The notes under the pieces are model-generated. The model searched no databases. It was not told where the DNA came from and was given only the letters and a program-made list of their open reading frames with translations. A stretch of 64,000 nt of DNA from Pomacea canaliculata (Eukaryota > Mollusca > Gastropoda > Architaenioglossa > Ampullariidae): positions 34,542,327 through 34,606,326 of the forward strand of contig NC_037590.1 in the NCBI RefSeq assembly GCF_003073045.1. The letters run 5' to 3'. Every line of letters starts with the position of its first letter. The stretch's first letter is position 1. Made by a program: the position numbers and the translations under genes. Below, in pieces: positions 24,690-36,599 of this stretch.

Positions 24690-26936
24690 TCACATGCTGA
24701 AGATTCTGTAAGCAGTCAGCAGCACGGAGCCACACACTGTGAGGAGGCTGAGGGACACAGACCTTGAGGCGGCGTTTAAACCTTGTAGAACAACAAATAC
24801 AAGCAGCAACAGTAACTGTAACAAAATACTATACATTATAACAGGAAATTTATATATATTACTTAAAGAAATATTTGTATATTATTTAAAATATTTATAG
24901 CTAGAGGAAATATTTTATTTTACTAGGATATACTTTAAGCTCTTTCTCACTCACTCATTGACGCACCTACGCACACACACAGCCAGTCATGAATTGTGTA
25001 TAAACATAAATTCTGTACAGGTAGTATGTGACATAACATTGCTGTAAATTCTGTACAGGTAGTATGTTACTAACATTGTCATCATTGTCTCCAAACCCTA
25101 TTCTATGTACAAGCGCTACGTTGCCGTGTCACACGTGAGTTCGACTTAGGATCAGCTGGAGGCTAAAGATTTGCATGTCACTACCTGGATTGTTACCAAT
25201 GACAGTTTGCTGTGGATCGGTGACTGTGAATGATTGATCACTTGCTGTAAAAGGCAGTCGATACAGAGGCTTGCAATCTGGCCTTCACTTCATGCTCTGA
25301 TGACTGTTAGCTAATAGATGTCAGTGCCGCCACAGTCACTAAGCAACGGAATTTATATCCTTTTATTTATATCCTAAGGAATGTGTCTAGTTTCTGTAGG
25401 TGATACCCAGCAGACACTAAATATCACATTAATCATCGGTTTGATTCTGGGTGGGTTTTATGATTTTAGCTTCCATGCCTTCCTTTCTCTAGGAAATAAA
25501 AGAGTATCACAGAACATGTTATTGGGATAAAATGCTGTTTATATTAACACATGAAAATTATCTACTTACTACAAGAAACGCCATTATCCTTCATAAGTTT
25601 TTCCAGCAATGGGTAATATGACGACAGCTCTACCTTGCAAGTCTCCTCAAGACAATTCAGATAAGTCCGTATAAGACTGCAAGAAAAGTTATTTCTTCTA
25701 ATATTCTGTGCATAATCGCATTTTAGTCTAAAGGAAATATTTCAAGCTTAAAAAATGACAACACTAATTGAGATAAATTATTGAACACTTTTAACAATTC
25801 TATATATGGTTAGCCGTTTATATCTACCTTTTTACTTTCTGGAATAATAAAACACTGGCAATTTAAAACTTTTATGAAATGTAGCCTTTGAGTTTGCAAT
25901 CAAGGAAAACTCAAAATGAATCAATTATATTAAACATAATATATGTATAAACTCAAGTAAATAAATAGGAAAACAATGAGCTATATTAAGAACATTGAGA
26001 AATATTTCTTTTATCCTTTATATTTGCAATAAGAATAGTTTTGTAACACACGGGCAGATCTGATCTTGACTTCTGACTCCTCTGACAGCCGATTGAAGAG
26101 AATTCGTGCATGTTGTGGTGCAGTCGCAGTGTGCGAGGTTCATGAAAAAGGCTGCAAATAATTGTTAATAAACTGTTGTAGATTTACACAGAAACTAATA
26201 AGAAATAGTTTAATCATTACGGCATGACATTTTAAACCAAATCAATTGAAAGCAATAAGACGATGGGCTTGTATATACATATATGATTCTCCGAAACACG
26301 GACTTCTCTTAAACAAAACAACAACTTCCTTTTGGTCTCTAGAAACACTTTAAAATACAACGGAATGACTTAAGGAACTGTTTTAATTTGGGAATCGATC
26401 TTTACAGTGAATATATATGTGGACGTTATTACCAGAGTATCATTTGTGAAAAGTCTGAGATATGAATTTGGTTTGGAAAAAGATATTTCTCAACAACATG
26501 TAAAAAAATCAATTGAATAATGACATTTGTCAGGTCTTTAGTGAATATGTAAAACTAATACTTCGTTCCAACCTATAAAAAGAAAATTGATCGAGAATGA
26601 GTACCTATTATAGTAAAAGTAAAGCGCTTTTATATTACGTTATCGCCATGTAACACGGACGTACACACACGCGCATTTACATGCACACGCGAACATACGC
26701 ACACACACACATATGTGCTTGCTTCCATAACCTTATGCAAATAACATGCACACACGCGTTATGCTTCAATGTACCACATAAAACTATCGCTACAAACAAG
26801 AGATGAAACACTCACCAGCAACAAAGCAAAGTAGCAAAGGGTACTTTATGGTTGAATAAATTACAAACATCTATTGATTGAAATTAACGGTTCAACACTC
26901 ACCACTGAAAATACAGAGTGACAACACGTACTTCAT
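24690..26936 (-). CDS. Six-cysteine GPI-anchored-type secreted protein, paralog B
   Basis: Exons 26903-26936, 26052-26151, 25570-25676 and 24690-24781; 333 nt, 110 aa. The signal peptide is MKYVLSLCIFSAFFMNLAHC. The mature cysteine spacing is 3, 17, 8, 4, 21. The C-terminus LNAASRSVSLSLLTVCGSV/LLTAYRIFSM is a GPI-type signal. Compared with paralog A, the loop between the second and third cysteines is two residues longer and almost wholly different (TNSLQSAVRGVRSQDQI against MNSFESAEVKSTDEI), while introns and exon 4 are nearly the same. The promoter has TATATAA at 27051-27057 and a CCAAT box at 27093-27098. An ATG-less second exon 1 lies at 26816-26849. Function unknown. Confidence 0.86.
26816..26849 (-). 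pseudogene. Second copy of exon 1 of paralog B, start codon lost
   Basis: A 34-base exon-like segment with an intact GTGAG donor, reading IKYPLLLCFVA with ATA in place of ATG. Confidence 0.7.
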
Positions 26937-27050
26937 GATGAACAGATTAACAAACTTTGGAAGATCTTAGACCGTTGTAGCAATACAGTTTGTAACTGAA
27001 CACACAAGGACAGACAGCATCACAATGACCCACTGAGGCTGTTTGTGTGT

Positions 27051-27098
27051 TTATATACTCCACTCACAATGGAAGTACGGAACGTAGCAACGATTGGC
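27051..27098 (-). promoter_or_regulatory. TATA and CCAAT boxes of paralog B
   Basis: TATATAA (27051-27057) lies 115 bp upstream of the ATG, with CCAAT (attggc on the plus strand, 27093-27098) about 40 bp further. Order and spacing match paralogs E and F. Confidence 0.7.
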
Positions 27099-27180
27099 TC
27101 CCGTCTTTTGTAACGTGTGCGTGAAGTAACCAATCAGCCACAGTCTTTTCAACCCCCATCGCTGACGATTTATCTGGGTT

Positions 27181-29967
27181 GTAATAAATATTATTTGTTT
27201 ACGCTTTTAACTACAATTTTGCATGAATAGAGCGACTTTTCTAATGTTTACATCGACGCATGATAACGGACAAGCACGAAGACTAACACCTACACACAAA
27301 AACCAGACATTAACAGTATACAAAGGACGAAGCAATACTAAGTACTAAGCACTAAGTACTAAGAAGGAATAAAAACATGAATAGAAGACGTAAAGAGGAA
27401 TCGGGTAACGAACAGTAAGAGGAGCAGGCGGACTAGTCAACAGACGAAAGAAAAGCAAGAGAAAAGGTTAGAAGACTGACGAGCGTTAAGTGCTCGTGAA
27501 ACAGAGTGTGATTTTACTGCGCGTTTAAGGGATTGGATGGCGGTAAGAGCGGCTATAAAAAGGGTGAAAAGTTTCACTGTTTTCTGCGCATGAATAAAAA
27601 CTTCTGTCACCATATGTCGCTGCTCTAGTGACAAGTACAGCCAGCATGCTGTGGTTAGATGAAAGACGAAGTTGCTTTGCAACAATGTAGGGAAAAAGGG
27701 CATTCCTTTATTTCGTTACACAACACACTATGATAAAAAAAAAACAAAACTCAAGTTCATAAGGATATTACTTACTAAGACATGTCATCTATTCAAACTG
27801 AAAGTGTCCATCGGCTTGCCAACTAGGTTTACCCACACCAGCCTGTGCTCTAGACTCAAACACTAGGCGATTACCTGGAATTGCAGCAGATGTCGACATA
27901 AATTATCGATGCAGGCGGAACTAGAAATTCGATTAATCTAAGAAAACTTTTTGTAGGAATATAAATCTATATTTAGTGAATCATGTTAAGCAGGTACATT
28001 TTGAGGGACAAGAAACGAGAAAACATCAATTACGAGGAAGTCAGGACACTCGTCGGTTGCCTGTGTCTCTTGTCAAAGCAAGATTAGAGCACAAACTTGT
28101 AATACTGGACTGCTTGCAGACAATTTTTTTAAATAGCTAACTTCAAAAAACGAGGCTGGTGTATAAAAAGCTTCCGGTTTAGTCACATTCATTGCTTAGG
28201 CTCGCCGAGACTAAAAGCGAAGAACTCAGCAAGAGTCTAAGCATTGGTCTTGGCAGACAGACAGCAGTCCACCTATACACGTCCGTGGTTAGAGTGAATT
28301 GCATGAAACTTGGTTTGTGTTGGCACAAGCACTGAAGCACGAACAGAGTGAGTCCATTTAACGATTAAGGGAAGACTTTTTCTTCTCTTTATCATAAAAA
28401 GCAGTCCAGGGCTGGGTATCCCCTGGCCTAATATCTTGCTTACCCCTAACGGCACTCACCACCTCACAATGGCGCTTGATCGTCTTGTTTGCCGTTTATT
28501 CCTGGGACGAGACATGGTCTTGAATCGATCAAACCCGTTTGAAATGTATGACAATGTGGATTTGTTTGATCGTTTTCGTTTTCATCGAGCTAATATAATG
28601 TAAGAATATAAATAAATATAACAACGTTTAATAAATATCATATTCACTTTTGTGTTATAGTTATCCACAGATAAATACTTAGCCGCCCAGAATGATGAAA
28701 GCTGGAAAAGGTTTCTCTCTGTTCACTTTTAACAGTACGAATATCTTTGTATTGCACTCGTTTGCACTTCTCCCCCGTCTCCCTTTATTTTCCTGTCTGC
28801 CTTCTTGAACTTGCAAATGTCATGGTTTCAAGACCGCGTGGGCTGCAAGACAGCAACAATGGAATGGATTTTCAATTGGTTAACTACACGATTAACCAAT
28901 ACTGCCAAGGAGTTAAGAAGGTCTCTTAAGACGAAAATTAAGACCGCCTATACAACTAGACCCGCAGATGTAGCTTGCACCTATAGGGTGGTAGTTTAAA
29001 GGAAGCTGCACAGATGCTCTAGGGTTAAGTAATATACAGCAATGGCTACAGGGCCTGCATACTGATTCGCAACTTTATAGACATTAATGCATTTCGCGTT
29101 GCTTTCTCCACCCTGGCCGAGGCAATGGTTGACCTCGCTACGACCCCTGATGCGACTTGTACCTGTGTGTGTAAAGTTTCTGGCTGTTGGTGATCACAGA
29201 CGAGGTTAAAGCAGGCAGACTGCATGTATAATTTACGGGCATTGATTGTGTATTTTTTCGTGCTGTTGTTTTTAACTTCTGTTCGGTGCGAGGGGACCTG
29301 TGTGTTGTAGCATTCGCGCACGAGCAAACATGACCTTTGATCCACAAGCAATTAAATGACGTCGATCGTTCCTGGAAACTTTACTTCGTTTGCTTTCTTT
29401 TCCTCTCTTGTTAGGTTGAAAAGCATTAAAATAGCGTCTGTGCTCAGCGATAGGCTTCATAAAAAATTGGTTGAGGGAATTACAGCAAATATCGACGAAA
29501 GCTCGTTCATTTGCACTCCACTTTCTACCTTCTCATCTCACAAAGAAGGGTGAGAGAAATAAAATTCTCTGTCCAGCGCCATTTTTTCAGGTCAGGTGAC
29601 TAGGTTCTCTCGAAGGAAGCAAAGACAACATTATGAAGTAAAATCATCATATCCAAATGGTGTTAAATAAATAAATAACAATGCAGATAAAGCATAAATC
29701 GAATAATCACCAGATCAAAAATCAAAATCACCAGACTTCCGCAAGTCAAGTGGGCTTTGAAAAGAGTTTGAGCATTTACCGTATCCCGACAAAATTAAGG
29801 ACGAAAGAAAGAAAATAAAGGAGGATATAGGGTGAGGTGTGGGGAGGGGCGGTTGTAGGGAAGCGAAATGGTAAGCTCGAAAGAAAAAAAAATCCTTCAC
29901 TCCTCCCACATCTACTCTTCAGGCCAGAGGTTGTGTGTATGTGCGCGCGCGCGCGTGTGTGTAGGGT
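27181..29967. other. Upstream DNA of paralog B, no gene recognised
   Basis: The part 27240-27300 resembles 34930-34990 upstream of C. The right arm of an inverted repeat pair lies at 27785-27910, and a further inverted match to the 23.2-kb block near 27985-28010. The part 29567-29670 resembles 63735-63840 upstream of F. A (GC)n(GT)n tract sits at 29940-29961. Several short open frames match nothing known. Confidence 0.5.
27785..27910 (-). repeat. Inverted repeat arm right of paralog B
   Basis: Partner of 23549-23690 in opposite orientation. With it, paralog B and its promoter form a segment bounded by inverted repeats. Confidence 0.75.
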
Positions 29968-30100
29968 TCAACAGGACATGCAGTCAAGTATTTCAAAATC
30001 GTTTCCTTCGTCACCTCCCACACAATACTGACAAGCTCGCTCGGGGTGAAGAGGATAACAAACATCCTGGTACTGACGAAGTTCAATACAGGGACAAAAA
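29968..30100 (-). CDS. Candidate terminal exon of a cysteine-rich peptide (orphan)
   Basis: After a pyrimidine-rich acceptor (tgtcgtactag) a frame of 43 residues runs to TGA and contains seven cysteines. Its start FCPCIELRQYQDVCY includes C-P-C, and it ends in DCMSC. No first exon is identified. The cysteine density is much higher than chance and the frame is not built from a simple repeat, though a GC/GT microsatellite starts just past its end. It may be a real small secreted peptide exon, a relic, or chance. It is unlike the six-gene family in spacing. Confidence 0.3.
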
Positions 30101-31430
30101 CTAGTACGACAACCAGGACAAAACAAAGACAGATTTAGACTGATGAAAGAATACAACTTAAAATAATTGCGACAAACTTCCGCGAACTATCGCACGAGTG
30201 GCTGCTCCTCTTTTCGCTGTACGGACACGCAGATGACAACAGTGCACCCAACATGAAGCAAGACCACTACAGACCTTTCGCAAGAAGTAATGCACCTAAA
30301 ATGACAGAGTGAGGTTTATAAGATATTTTTGTCATGTTTGAGAGTTACATTCCTTCGAGTGTCAAGCAGAGGACAAAATACATGCTGACCATTCAACCGT
30401 GGGATGAGATGACTTAGGATGGGCATGAGCATAAGCCAGGAACTCGTCATTTTCGTTTTTCCTTTTCCTTCATGCGCTATTTTACAGTTCAAAGGTTCAT
30501 ATTTTCTTGATAGTGAAAGAATGTCCTCTGTGCATACACTAAAAATAGAATGTATCTATTGTGCAAATAAGGATTATTTTGAAGATAAATTTTCTTACTT
30601 GTTCCAATGTTTCTATTGTGTGTTAAATTCCATTCAAAAAGCGTTGCTTTCAAAACATTGTTGTTCTACATTGAAACCCCTCAATGCTTACTTAACCAGC
30701 TGATGAACGACAACAGTACATTATTCGTTCAGTTTATGTTTCTCTTCAAGAAATGTCTTTGCCATTGGTCCCAATCACTTGAAACAGCGAGTATTTTGTA
30801 GAAAAAAAAGCAAAACAACACCCCCTCAAGACTCAGCAAACAATTGCTGTTATTTTAAAGATTAAAGGTGGAGAACATTTTACAATATAACAATGAAATA
30901 AGTAAACTAGTTTTAATAAAGTATTTTATATTTATTTTATTAAGGATGCCTCTAAAATAACTGAAGTATTATACACAATGTACATAAACATACGACAAGA
31001 TATTATATATTCGCTTAGCAATGTTTGACGAAGGTTAGTAAGTGACCGAAAAAAAAAAGAGAGATATAAATATACTTGAATGAACAATTTTCCAGTAGAA
31101 AGCTTTTACGCAATGACACTCGTTGCTATGACATTCCATTCGCGCTCTGTCATTGTTTTTTTTCCATTTATTACTTTTTCTCAATTTTCATTGCCTGAAC
31201 AATTTTTACCTTCCGAAAATGAATCTTCCTTACAAAGAATTGGGTTACAAATCTGGAGCATACCCAGCAATGTAGAAGTTTATTATATAATCAAAAATTA
31301 AGCGGAACAAACAGGACAATAAAAATGTGAAACAAAATACTAATCAGTAACATGTTCGATGACAGACTTGATTTAATAACAAAAGTTTAAATGATAGAAG
31401 CTCAATGATTTCTCATGCAGCTAGAGAGGA
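30101..31430. other. Spacer downstream of paralog C
   Basis: AT-rich, with short open frames but nothing recognisable. No family exon motifs (exon 4 LLTAY-type or exon 2 ICP-type) were found here. Confidence 0.5.
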
Positions 31431-34400
31431 TCAGAGATTGAAGATCCCGTATGTTGTGAGCAGCATGGCGCCAAAGACAGCGAGGAGGCTGCCAGAATGA
31501 GTTCTGGAGGCAGCATTCAGATCTGGAACAAATAAAATAAAATTATATGACAAACAATTATCATCAAATGAAGGCTAAAAGAAAGTTACTAAAGGAGTAA
31601 ATTGGAAGAGTAGGGAACCATTGAACGGCAAATTTTGAATTTATGGACGGGGAGGACCTCAGGTAAGTCGGTTCGTGGGAATCATAACATTGGAGGAGGC
31701 TTGTACGCCTGAGTTTATCGTTGATCCACCTGAAAATTTCATCTAGTCCACGAGTACTTAGTCCGCTATACAAGAAACGGGAACAAAGCCATATAAACTC
31801 ACAAACAGATTTTATTTTTGACTTGAAATTTTTTGCTCCCTCATTTACGTTTCGCAGTCGTGTTTCTCTGCACTTATGCTATAATACTTTGTTGTACGTG
31901 TTGAAAAAAATCTAACCAATAACACGCATTATTTTAGTACAAATAAGCATAAATAAAGTTATTTATTCACTTACTGCATGAAACGCCATATTGCTTCAGC
32001 ATTTCCTGAGCCGCTGGATAAAACGGTGACAAATCTACCTGACAAGATGTCTGAAGACAGTCCAGGTATTTATGAAAAATACTGCAACAAGGTGTTAATT
32101 TAGAAATAAAATATGCAAAACAATTAAAAACACACTTAAATTGAAAAGGGTAAAATAATTTTCTCATTTAGTCAAGGGATTTTCTTGAAGATATTTAACT
32201 TGAAATATAAAAGCTTGAGGGACCGTGGATTGATCAAAGTTGCAAGAGTGCCCCTAGGAGAGACTACGTATTTGCATACATTCAAGTAATAAATAAGAAA
32301 ACTATGAACTGAGATACAATAAGAACATAGGGGAATGTGAATTTTTCATGCTTCATATTTGTAAAAGTAATAGTTTAATAACACACGGGCAGATTTGAGC
32401 TTCAGTTGTTAACCCTTGAGCAGCCGATGTATAAGCGTCCAGACAAGTCGAGACGCAGTTGCAGTGGGTAAGGTTTATAAAGAAAGCTGCAAATAAATGT
32501 TGATAAACTGTTTACAGATTTACACAAAACCAATAGAAAATATTTATCACCAGGGCATGACATTTTAAACTAAATAAAGAAAGGAAGCGGTTAAGCAGCA
32601 TCTTACTATGACAACAAAATTAAATATCACACGCAAGTTTCAACTCAATCGTAATGAATGGCAACCACTACCAGTAATGGACAGCAGGAAATGACGTCAG
32701 AGCTACCATTCACGAGCAACTGATGTTCATAATCGTGTTCACTATATCTGAAGAGAGCGAGATGGTACACAATGTCTTCATGTCTCTTGTGCAAAACATT
32801 GTGACGAGAATCGCGTAGCGCGTGGCTATGTAGAATATATCACTCCATTACTGACCTTTGTATTACATAACTGAATTATGCTGATGCCAAAGACACCTGG
32901 AGTTGTGACGGTGGGCTTGTATATAGATATGTCATCCTCCGAAATAGTGAATCGGACTTCTCTTAAATAAAACAACTTTACCCTTTCTTTTGGTCTCTAG
33001 AAACACTCTAGTGCATGCAAGGAAATAAATTAAGGAACTGTTTCCTTTTGGGAGTAGATCTTTACAGTTTATATATATATAGAGAGACGTTAATACCACA
33101 GCACTATTTTTTAGAAGTCTAAAATTTGAACATATTTTTTGAAAAATAATTTTCCCAAAACTTGTAAAGTGAATCAAGTGAAATATTTCACACTTGACAG
33201 ATCATTTGTGGTTGTATAAACTCGTAACTCATTCCAACCTTTAAGTAGATTAAAGATGAATACCTATCATAGTGTAGAGTAGACGAACTGACCCTCGCTA
33301 AAGGCCAACACCACGTCCCCCAGCGCCAACTCAGTCTGTTCCTCTTTGGTGTTCTAGGGAGGAAGTTCCCAAGGAAAATTTTCTTCTAAAATTCTAACTC
33401 TCGTTCGTCGAGTGCGTTATCTCATCTCTACTTCATGTTTTTTTTTTTTCTTTGCCCCATCCACTACGTACCCGCACTCAGCCGACCTTGGAATCCACAA
33501 AGGACCCTGCTTTACTTTCCCAGACAAAAGTGTCTTTTCTTCGGTGCGTCAGCACCACGGATCTTCGTGTGTGTTCTATCTGCTGCTGTCACCACGACAT
33601 GGACAACACAAATATCTCTCTCGCGCTAGTGATACAGTTCATCTATTTCACACACGTACGACATGCTAGCATTCGTTGGGACTGACACGCTCACACAGGT
33701 AAATATGTTCAAAGACAAAGATTTATTTACATAATTTACACATACCACTACTATATCTATTTTAACCTACCTACCTAGCCTACTAAAAAATAGCACCTGG
33801 GATGGGGACAAAGGGAGTTGAGTGACGCGAGCCTCTTTCCAGAGGGACCAAAACACCTTGCGGCAAATTGGTACTTCTCACTTGTTCAGAACCAAAGTTT
33901 TACTGGTTTTCTAAGCATGACCAGCCTCCTCTCGGTAAACAGGTGCACTGACTTTAGCCTGCTATTTATACTGGACAGTCTGGGTTCTACGTCACACGAT
34001 GTTGTCGTCCGTCTCGCGCTGCGCCGCTCGCGAGACCAAGTGATGGGGTGGAAGGGGATGCGGGGTGGAGGGAACAAGCTCTGTCAACGGTACACGCTGC
34101 CTTAAACAAGCGTTCCCGCTACAATAGTACTGATAAAGCATTTTTATACTAAGCTATACCCATGTACCACATATACACCCGCACGCGTGCACACACACAC
34201 ACATATGAACGCACACACACACACACACGAACGCAGGCACATGATTGAACAACCACATACAGATTATAATATTTGTGCACACATGCATATTATGCTTCAA
34301 TGTACTACAGAGATCTATTGCTCCTAACAAGAGATGAAACACTCATTGACAAGGCAAAATAGCAACGGGTACTTTATGCTTGAATATACTACAGAAATAT

Positions 34401-34464
34401 ATTGATTAAGGCAAAGGGTTAAACATTCACCTGTAAAAATGTAGACTGACAACACGTACTTCAT
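31431..34464 (-). CDS. Six-cysteine GPI-anchored-type secreted protein, paralog C
   Basis: Exons 34431-34464, 32387-32486, 31975-32081 and 31431-31522; 333 nt, 110 aa. The signal peptide is MKYVLSVYIFTAFFINLTHC. The mature domain begins NCVSTC, with spacing 3, 17, 8, 4, 21, and includes QICP and YLDCLQTSCQVDLSPFYP. The C-terminus SGSLLAVFGAMLLTTYGIF is a GPI-type signal preceded by LNAAS. Intron 1 is enlarged by a solo LTR at 33273-34123. The second exon 1 copy (about 34345-34377) has lost both its ATG and its donor. The TATA region is degenerate (GATAAGATAAAAG near 34591-34605), while a CCAAT box is at 34640-34644. Function unknown. Confidence 0.86.
33273..34123 (-). mobile_element. Solo LTR of an LTR retrotransposon (fossil)
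   Basis: An 851-bp insertion that starts TGTAG and ends CTACA, flanked by a 4-bp target duplication atag (33269-33272 and 34124-34127). In minus orientation it carries a TATAAATA box near 33962-33975. The equivalent intron 1 positions in paralogs A, B and F lack it, so it entered after the paralogs separated. No internal region is present. A Gypsy-like origin is possible but not shown. Confidence 0.75.
34175..34240. repeat. (CA)n-rich microsatellite in intron 1 of paralog C
   Basis: CA-rich tract interrupted by gaacgc and similar. Comparable CA tracts lie at the same intron position in A (about 21485-21540), B (about 26665-26715) and F (60598-60680). Confidence 0.8.
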
Positions 34465-35245
34465 GATGAACAGATTAAAAAACCACTTTGAAAGACTTTG
34501 GACCGTTGAAGCAACACCGCCTGTTACTGAACTTAGAAGAACTTTATCAAACTGTCGTGAACATAAGAACATGACATACTTGGCTATTCTGCTTTTATCT
34601 TATCGTCCTCTCACCATTGGGGTTGCGAAGGTCTCAAGGATTGGATCTCATTTACTTACCATATGAGTGGCCAATCAGCCCAAGTCTTCTCACTGATGAC
34701 TTATCAGGGATGGTGTGCATTGGGCGTTTTGGAGTTTTAAGAGACTCGTATCTAACAACCATTTTATTCTTATAAGTTTAGCCTCAAACCTGAGTCTAAC
34801 CAAGATAATCCGTACTTAAAGCAGAAAAGCGGCGAACCTCGCCTCACCCCTCTCTCACCGCCACTGCTCTTGGGGAATAAATATCATGTTTACAGTTGTT
34901 TACGTTGCGAACTCTGTACAATTTTCCATGATATACCGACTTTTCTACCGTTTACATGGACGCACCATAACGGACAAGCATATATACTAACACCCACATA
35001 CACACTTAGCCCATCTTTAGACCCACAAGTGTCTTTGCCATGTAGCGCGTTCATGAGAGACGAGAACAACTAATAAAAATAATTAGGAATCTTGTCAATT
35101 CAGAAAAATACAGATAACAGTATTTAGAGAAGCAACTGCTTTTTAGGACATGTGTCTTGCTCTCCACCTATCCAGCAGCAAGCAAAAATCAATTCTGATA
35201 GATAAAACTTTTCATTCTCATGTCTTCACCATGCGCAAAAATAGG
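34465..35245. other. Promoter and upstream DNA of paralog C
   Basis: The part 34735-34990 closely resembles 61130-61395 upstream of F (aacctcg-ctcac-cctctctcaccgccactg, then aaatatcatgtttacagttg). No gene is seen. Confidence 0.6.
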
Positions 35246-35455
35246 TCAAACTTGTGAGGTCACACTGATAAATAATACAACTAATAAGGCCACAGGTGTC
35301 CCATTGGCTGAGACCTTCGCAACGCACATCATTGCACAATCACGACATGTGTCCTTTTCTGTGCAGTCAGATTCTTTTGCATCGAGATGACATAAAGATG
35401 GCGATGTAGTGGTAGTAATATCTCGCCCACCAGAATCGGGTGTAAAGGTCAAGTC
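35246..35455 (-). CDS. Candidate terminal exon of a cysteine-rich GPI-anchored protein (orphan)
   Basis: A frame open for 69 codons after a possible acceptor (gtgtcag|GACTTG). It contains CHLDAKESDCTEKDTCRDC and then MMCVAKVSANGTP, and ends in VALLVVLFISVTSQV. Five closely spaced cysteines followed by a small-residue stretch and a C-terminal hydrophobic tail are what the last exon of a GPI-anchored protein would look like. It is not an exon of the six-gene family (no LLTAY motif). Upstream exons are not identified; cysteine-containing frames at 35580-35760 are in a different frame. It may be a relic. Confidence 0.35.
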   Translation of the reverse strand, partial: DLTFTPDSGGRDITTTTSPSLCHLDAKESDCTEKDTCRDCAMMCVAKVSANGTPVALLVVLFISVTSQV

Positions 35456-36599
35456 CTGACACGATATCGTATCATTTGACGTAGATCAAGCAGTTTGCAT
35501 TTTTTATAAGGGGTCTGGACCACGAGCTCGAGCTGTCATAAGTAAAGATAAATAAAAACGCTATGGAGTCATTTTTTTTTATTGAACCAAGATTTTTCAG
35601 TCTCAGTAACTTGTCGCTACATGCTTCAGTCTCTAGTTTGTGGCACAAACTCAAACAAAGAAGTGACAGTGGTCTTTGGGCTGACAAGATGTAGAATATG
35701 GATAACAAGAGCTTTTACTCGATCCCAAGCTCACAGATGTTTGCTTAGAGTTATCCGCGATGTCACTTGACGAAGCATGGCGCAACAGAGAGTGGGATCG
35801 TGTGAAGAAAAGAGTTATTTTTTTAAACAGTAAAGTGTGAGAATGTCATGTTTAAATGGTGCATGGAAAGGAACCTTTATTGCAACTTTCTACAGGACAA
35901 AGAAAATTAAGCTTTACGGAATACTAATGTTAAATTTTACAGTCATTCACGATGTGTGTTAATAGACGTGTGCTATGAGTACAACTCGGTAGTCATTATT
36001 ATATTTATTGTAATAACTACACTTACTATGATGTGAAATCACACATACATAAAATAAGTATTGCTTAATATTCTTTTAAAATGCAGGTTTAGCCCACAAT
36101 ATCAATCAATACATTGATATTCAAGGAATGAGAACAGTTTATTACAACAGGTGTAAAATATGGATGAATTTTACCAGAAAGAGATACAATCTGCTCATTT
36201 AATTTGTATACTAAGTTTTGTCTCCGTAAACTTTATTTTTGTTACAATGATATTAAAATACAGACAACTGTTGTCGTCAAACCCTCAAAAATCCTTATCT
36301 TTAGAAACATTACGAAATTACAGAATATAACCGTTAAAAATATGAAGTTGTTTCATATTACAATCTTCTAGAAACAAGTCAAAATTATAAAGATTACAAA
36401 GACGTAAAAGCATTATAATATTATTTATTATTTTTAAATTTACACAGCTAAGGAATATATAAACTATTTATTTTTATTAAATCGCTAGAGTTCCCCCTGC
36501 TTACCCTCCCCCAACACAAGTATACATGGTCAAGGACGGTGCACTCAATATGTAGGTGTACTTAAAATTGGAAACCACTCCTGTACTAAAGATAATATT
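35456..36599. other. AT-rich spacer
   Basis: Nothing recognised beyond short frames. Parts are over 75% A+T (for example 36200-36480). Confidence 0.5.

Larger units (their letters stand above)
24006..27180 (-). repeat. Segmental duplication unit 2 (carries paralog B)
   Basis: Counterpart of 18603-21960, beginning cattttatagaacgcattc and running through the promoter of paralog B. It lacks the hAT MITE. B has an intact TATA box and slightly longer coding sequence. Confidence 0.92.

Noticed and set aside
28273-28999. Short frames of 60-64 codons on both strands
   Set aside because: No motif, no splice context and no counterpart in the other duplicated units.
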